A DNA stretch of 64,000 bases, taken from contig JAFZMQ010000011.1 of assembly GCA_017551095.1 (NCBI GenBank), positions 25,773 through 89,772 on the forward strand, in the 5' to 3' direction. The notes below the pieces were generated by a model that worked only from the letters and a program-made list of their open reading frames with translations, was not told where the DNA came from and did not search any database. The translations under genes were made by a program, and so were the position numbers. The DNA is from Clostridia bacterium. Its GTDB lineage: Bacteria; Bacillota; Clostridia; UBA1381. Below, piece by piece: positions 60,297 to 64,000 of the stretch (the first letter of the stretch is position 1; every line of letters begins with the position of its first letter).

Positions 60297-61409
60297 ATGA
60301 AAGACATTGATATTACACGGCAAAAAATTGAGGAGATTGATAAAAATATTGCGACTTTATTTGAGGAAAGAATGAATTTGGCAAAGGATATTGCCGAATA
60401 CAAAAAGGAGCGTGGACTTTCGGTAAAGGACAGTACGCGTGAAGCATCACTTCTTGAAAAAAACCGCTCATATATTAAGAATCGTGAAATTGAAGAATAC
60501 TATGTAAATCTCCAAAAGGCAATAATGGGGCTTTCCTGTGACTATCAGGAGCGGCTTTTATCGGGACTTAAAGTTGCATATTCGGGTGTTTCGGGTGCAT
60601 TTGCACATATTGCGGCTATTAAAATGTTCCCAAATGCCAACTATTTTGCTTACAGTTCATTTAAAGAGGCTTATAATGCCGTTGAAAACGGCGACTGCGA
60701 CTGTTGCGTTTTACCGCTTGAAAACAGCTATGCAGGTGAAGTTGACGCCGTTACCGACCTCTTATTTACCGGAAATCTTTTTGTGAATCAGGTAATCAGT
60801 CTGCCGATAGAGCATTGTCTTATCGCAAAAGACGGTACTTCCATAAATGATATTAAGACCGTCATAAGTCACGAACAGGCATTAAAGCAGTGCGGCGAAT
60901 ATATATCAAAACATAGCTTTGACACCTTGGATGCCGGAAATACGGCAATGGCGGCAAAGGCCGTAATGGAGTCGGCAGACAAAACACTTGCCGCAATAGC
61001 GTCATATGAGGCTGCCGATATTTACGGACTTAAAATTATTGAGCGTAATATAAATGACAGCAGAAACAATTCTACAAGATTTGCCGCATTTTCCCGTGTT
61101 CAGAATAAGCCATCGGTAAAAGGTCTGCGTGAGGATGAAAACTTCATTTTGGTATTTACCGTGCAAAACAAGGCGGGTGCTCTTGCACAGACTCTTAACA
61201 TTATGGGTGCTCACGGATACAATATGCGGAGCTTACGGAGCCGTCCTATGAAAAATCTGGAATGGCAATACTTTTTCTACATTGAAGCAGAGGGCAATAT
61301 AAATAATGAAAACGGAAAAGCACTCTTAAAAGAGCTTTCGGCAATATGTGCAAGGCTTAAATTGGCAGGAACTTATTTTGTTAAAAGATATGAGGACGTG
61401 AATTTATGA
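60297..61409 (+). CDS. pheA: Bifunctional chorismate mutase / prephenate dehydratase
   Basis: 370 residues from the ATG at 60297 (GAGGTG six bases upstream); the GTG at 60288 lies in that site. N-terminal AroQ chorismate mutase (~1–85: IDKNIATLFEERMNLAKDIAEYKKERG), prephenate dehydratase (~95–275: VAYSGVSGAFAH, LPLENSYAGEV, the catalytic Thr in NNSTRFAAF) and an ACT domain (~290–365: NKAGALAQTLNIMGAHGYNMRSLRSRPMK) for Phe feedback inhibition. It turns chorismate into phenylpyruvate. The operon is predicted to be attenuated by the Phe/Tyr leader. Stop codon overlaps aroB start (ATGA). Confidence 0.95.
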   Translation: MKDIDITRQKIEEIDKNIATLFEERMNLAKDIAEYKKERGLSVKDSTREASLLEKNRSYIKNREIEEYYVNLQKAIMGLSCDYQERLLSGLKVAYSGVSGAFAHIAAIKMFPNANYFAYSSFKEAYNAVENGDCDCCVLPLENSYAGEVDAVTDLLFTGNLFVNQVISLPIEHCLIAKDGTSINDIKTVISHEQALKQCGEYISKHSFDTLDAGNTAMAAKAVMESADKTLAAIASYEAADIYGLKIIERNINDSRNNSTRFAAFSRVQNKPSVKGLREDENFILVFTVQNKAGALAQTLNIMGAHGYNMRSLRSRPMKNLEWQYFFYIEAEGNINNENGKALLKELSAICARLKLAGTYFVKRYEDVNL

Positions 61410-62398
61410 TAATACCCGTTAAAACCGATAGTTTTTGCTATGATATTGTGATTGGACAGGGAATTTTAAAAACCCTTCCCTCCCTTATAGATTTTACCGA
61501 AAAAACACTTGTTGTCACCGATTCGGGAGTTCCTGAAAAATATGCAAAAACTGTAATGAATTTTTGTAAAAATCCCGTTTTAGTTACACTTCCCGAGGGC
61601 GAAAAAAGCAAAAATATCAATGAATTTCAGCGTATTCTTTCGGTAATGCTCGAAAACGAATTTACGAGGTCGGACTCGGTTATCGCCGTCGGCGGCGGCG
61701 TTGTGGGCGATATCAGCGGATTTGCCGCATCGTGTTATATGCGTGGGATTGATTTTTACAATGTCCCGACTACTCTGCTTTCGCAGGTGGATTCGTCAAT
61801 AGGTGGGAAAACGGCGATAGATTTCGGTGGAATAAAAAACTCCGTCGGGGCGTTTTACCAACCCAAAAAAGTGATAATTGACACCGATGTTTTAAAAACC
61901 TTAAACTGCCGTCAGCTTATGGCAGGACTCGCAGAATCTATAAAAATGGCGGTGACTTCCGACGAACAGTTATTCACTTTAATTGAGAACAGCACGGATA
62001 TATACAAGGATTTGCCTAAAATAATTGAGGCGTCGCTTTTAATAAAGAAAAGCGTTGTTGAAAATGACCCGAAAGAAAATGGGTTAAGGCGTGTTTTAAA
62101 TTTTGGGCATACGGTAGGTCATGCAATCGAAGCCTTAGAGCAAGGTCGGCTTTTGCATGGCGAATGTGTAGCACTTGGTATGCTCCCGTTTTGCAGTGAT
62201 GCAGTAAAAAAGCGTCTTTTAAAAGTTTTGGAAAAGTACTCGCTTCCGACTAAAATCACGCAAAAAGATGAGCTGATTCCATACATAAAGCACGATAAAA
62301 AAATTACAAAAGACGGAATCGTAACTGTTTTTTCTGACAAAATCGGGACTTTTGAGTTTCGGAAAATGTCAGCAGAAGAAATAATAAGCCTTTTATAG
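61406..62398 (+). CDS. aroB: 3-dehydroquinate synthase
   Basis: 330 residues. NAD-binding GGGVVGDISGFAASCYMRG, TTLLSQVDSSIGGKTAID, the zinc ligands in Glu (LAESIK), LNFGHTVGHAIE and HGECVALGM. It closes the ring in step 2 of the shikimate pathway. Overlaps pheA by 4 bases. Confidence 0.96.
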   Translation: MIIPVKTDSFCYDIVIGQGILKTLPSLIDFTEKTLVVTDSGVPEKYAKTVMNFCKNPVLVTLPEGEKSKNINEFQRILSVMLENEFTRSDSVIAVGGGVVGDISGFAASCYMRGIDFYNVPTTLLSQVDSSIGGKTAIDFGGIKNSVGAFYQPKKVIIDTDVLKTLNCRQLMAGLAESIKMAVTSDEQLFTLIENSTDIYKDLPKIIEASLLIKKSVVENDPKENGLRRVLNFGHTVGHAIEALEQGRLLHGECVALGMLPFCSDAVKKRLLKVLEKYSLPTKITQKDELIPYIKHDKKITKDGIVTVFSDKIGTFEFRKMSAEEIISLL

Positions 62399-62414
62399 CA
62401 GAAAGGAAACTAAT

Positions 62415-63524
62415 ATGAAAAATACCTTTGGAAACAGTATAGCGGTAACGGTTTTCGGTGAAAGTCACGGTGAGGCAATAGGCGTTGTTATTGACGGACT
62501 TGCACCCGGAATACCCGTTGATAATAATAGAATTGAGTTTGAGCTTTCAAAAAGACGCCCGTCATCTTCCATTGATACGCCCAGGCGTGAGCCCGACAAA
62601 TTTCATATTTTAAGCGGCGTTTTTAGAGGCAAAACCACAGGCACTCCCCTTACAATTATAATTCCTAACGAAAATACCAAAAGCGAAGATTACACCTACG
62701 GAATAGCCCGTCCGTCACACGCTGATTATGCGGCATTTTGCAAATATCACGGCTTTGAAGACTACCGTGGCGGAGGACATTTTTCAGGCAGAATAACCGC
62801 AGGAATCGTAGCTGTTGGCGGAATTCTTCTCCCCATGCTTGAAAATATGGGCATAAAAATCGGTACGCATATTTTAAAATGCGGTGATATTACAGATAGT
62901 GCATTTTCCGATTTTGAAAAGGATATAGACGCACTTAAAAATTCGAATTTCCCCACTATTTCCAAGGATTGCGGAGCAAAAATAACAGAAAAGATTTCGG
63001 AAACGTCAAAAAAAGGCGACAGCATTGGCGGCATAACACAAACTGCTGTTATTGGCATGAAAAAAGGCGTAGGAGAGCCGTTTTTTGACAGTTTAGAAAG
63101 CCTTTTATCACACGCACTTTTCAGTATAGGTGGCATAAAAGGTGTAGAATTCGGAAAAGGGTTTGATTTTGCTGACGCTCTCGGCTCGGAATGTAATGAT
63201 GAATTTGAGATTAAAGACGGAAACATTGGAACTTTGACAAACAATAACGGCGGTATAAACGGTGGAATTTCAAACGGTATGCCGATACTCTTTAACTGTG
63301 CCGTAAAGCCGACTCCGTCTATTTCACTAACGCAAAATACAGTAGATTTTGTGAAATCGGAAAATACGGAAATTTCGGTAAAAGGCAGACACGACCCTGC
63401 AATTATCCGTCGCATTTGCCCTGTTATAAACAGCATTTCTGCCATTGTTATAGCTGATGCATTAGCATCTCGGTTTGGCACGGATATATTCTTAAAAGGA
63501 GCGGAAAAATGCAGTTTGGACTAA
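62415..63524 (+). CDS. aroC: Chorismate synthase
   Basis: 369 residues. GESHGEAIGVVIDGLAPGIP, RPSHADYAAFCKYHGFEDYRGGGHFSGRITAGIVAVGG and GGINGGISNGMPI, with the FMN-site residues. Last step of the shikimate pathway. It overlaps aroE by 16 bases. Confidence 0.97.
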   Translation: MKNTFGNSIAVTVFGESHGEAIGVVIDGLAPGIPVDNNRIEFELSKRRPSSSIDTPRREPDKFHILSGVFRGKTTGTPLTIIIPNENTKSEDYTYGIARPSHADYAAFCKYHGFEDYRGGGHFSGRITAGIVAVGGILLPMLENMGIKIGTHILKCGDITDSAFSDFEKDIDALKNSNFPTISKDCGAKITEKISETSKKGDSIGGITQTAVIGMKKGVGEPFFDSLESLLSHALFSIGGIKGVEFGKGFDFADALGSECNDEFEIKDGNIGTLTNNNGGINGGISNGMPILFNCAVKPTPSISLTQNTVDFVKSENTEISVKGRHDPAIIRRICPVINSISAIVIADALASRFGTDIFLKGAEKCSLD

Positions 63525-64000
63525 TCGGAAAGACTCTTGGGCATAGTTATTCAAAGGAAATCCACGAAAAAATTGCCGATTATAAATATGAGCTTTTGGA
63601 GCTTTCGGAAAATCAGCTTTCGGACTTTTTCAAAAAGCGGGATTTTTGCGGAATAAATGTTACCATACCGTACAAACAAGCCGTCATACCTTACCTTGAT
63701 GAAGTTTCCGAAATTGCACAAAAAATCGGTGCTGTCAATACCATTGTAAACAAAGACGGAAGACTAATAGGTGATAATACCGATTTTTACGGTATGCTGT
63801 CTTTAATAAAACATAGCGGCATTACGCTTAAAAACACAAAGGTGCTGATTTTAGGCACGGGCGGTACATCAAAAACCGCTTTTGCCGTTTGTGAGCATCT
63901 TGGTGCAAAGGAAACAGTCTTTGTTTCACGCACAAAAAAGGACGGCTCGGTCACTTTTGATGAAGCAAAAAGTAAACATCTTGATGCACAGATTATAATA
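63509..64000 (+). CDS. aroE: Shikimate dehydrogenase, 5' part only
   Basis: The window ends after 164 codons. FGLIGKTLGHSYSKEIH (shikimate site), NVTIPYKQAV (catalytic Lys), GAVNTIV, GDNTDFYG and the NADP loop LILGTGGTSKTA are visible. The ATG at 63509 sits 16 bases inside aroC, behind AAAAGGAG. Confidence 0.96.
   Translation, partial: MQFGLIGKTLGHSYSKEIHEKIADYKYELLELSENQLSDFFKKRDFCGINVTIPYKQAVIPYLDEVSEIAQKIGAVNTIVNKDGRLIGDNTDFYGMLSLIKHSGITLKNTKVLILGTGGTSKTAFAVCEHLGAKETVFVSRTKKDGSVTFDEAKSKHLDAQIII

Noticed and set aside
62762..63481. 239-codon frame opposite aroC
   Set aside because: Antisense to chorismate synthase motifs, which are complete on the plus strand.

Overview
The window comes from an anaerobic, spore-forming, low-GC member of the Firmicutes, class Clostridia. 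The evidence is the sporulation pair sigK and gpr, Gram-positive style genes (OCT-domain Obg, RemA, PrkC with PASTA domains, RqcH, HPr with Ser46), an IspH–ribosomal protein S1 fusion typical of Clostridia, an FprA flavodiiron protein, AGGAGG-type ribosome binding sites and near-consensus sigma-A promoters. I cannot name the species. I see no phage, transposase, integrase or CRISPR array.

Layout. 1–5.9 kb (minus strand): a truncated secreted alkaline phosphatase, a sugar-phosphate-isomerase-like protein, tRNA-Arg(ACG), a DUF2156–GNAT pair and two small envelope proteins. 6.5–9.6 kb (plus): a Cys-rich small membrane protein, a Zn/Cd-type P-ATPase behind an ArsR/SmtB-like operator, and coaX, which overlaps tail-to-tail with a DacF-type carboxypeptidase. 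10.7–13.4 kb is the accessory-looking part: a candidate structured RNA, a BspA-like leucine-rich-repeat surface protein and a 51-residue peptide gene, bracketed by two copies of a palindromic MITE-like repeat. 13.4–18.8 kb (minus): FprA, two M16 peptidase-family proteins, gpr and sigK. 18.9–21.2 kb (plus): obg and mltG.

21.4–51.6 kb is almost one continuous minus-strand run. It begins (at 51.6 kb) with the yicC–remA–gmk–rpoZ–priA–def–fmt–rsmB–rlmN–prpC–prkC–rsgA–rpe block also known from Bacillus, here with a YugP-type peptidase inserted and coaBC absent. It continues through a cysteine desulfurase, thiI, recA, HPr, uvrC, a solute-binding lipoprotein, an RpiR regulator, a flavoprotein, cmk, plsC, the ispH–S1 fusion, murD and three tandem M42 aminopeptidases. 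51.7–59.9 kb holds rqcH and, on the minus strand, tig–clpP–clpX, a metallophosphoesterase, a PutP-type symporter and a TetR regulator.

60–64 kb (plus) is an aromatic amino-acid operon, pheA–aroB–aroC–aroE (last gene cut by the window edge). Its leader encodes a 48-residue peptide with 13 Phe/Tyr in 20 consecutive residues, followed by mutually exclusive antiterminator and terminator hairpins. This is a textbook ribosome-stalling attenuator, in a phylum where T-boxes are the usual solution, and I consider it the most interesting element. The second is the candidate structured RNA at 10802–11005. All functions are inferred from reading motifs; no database search was run.
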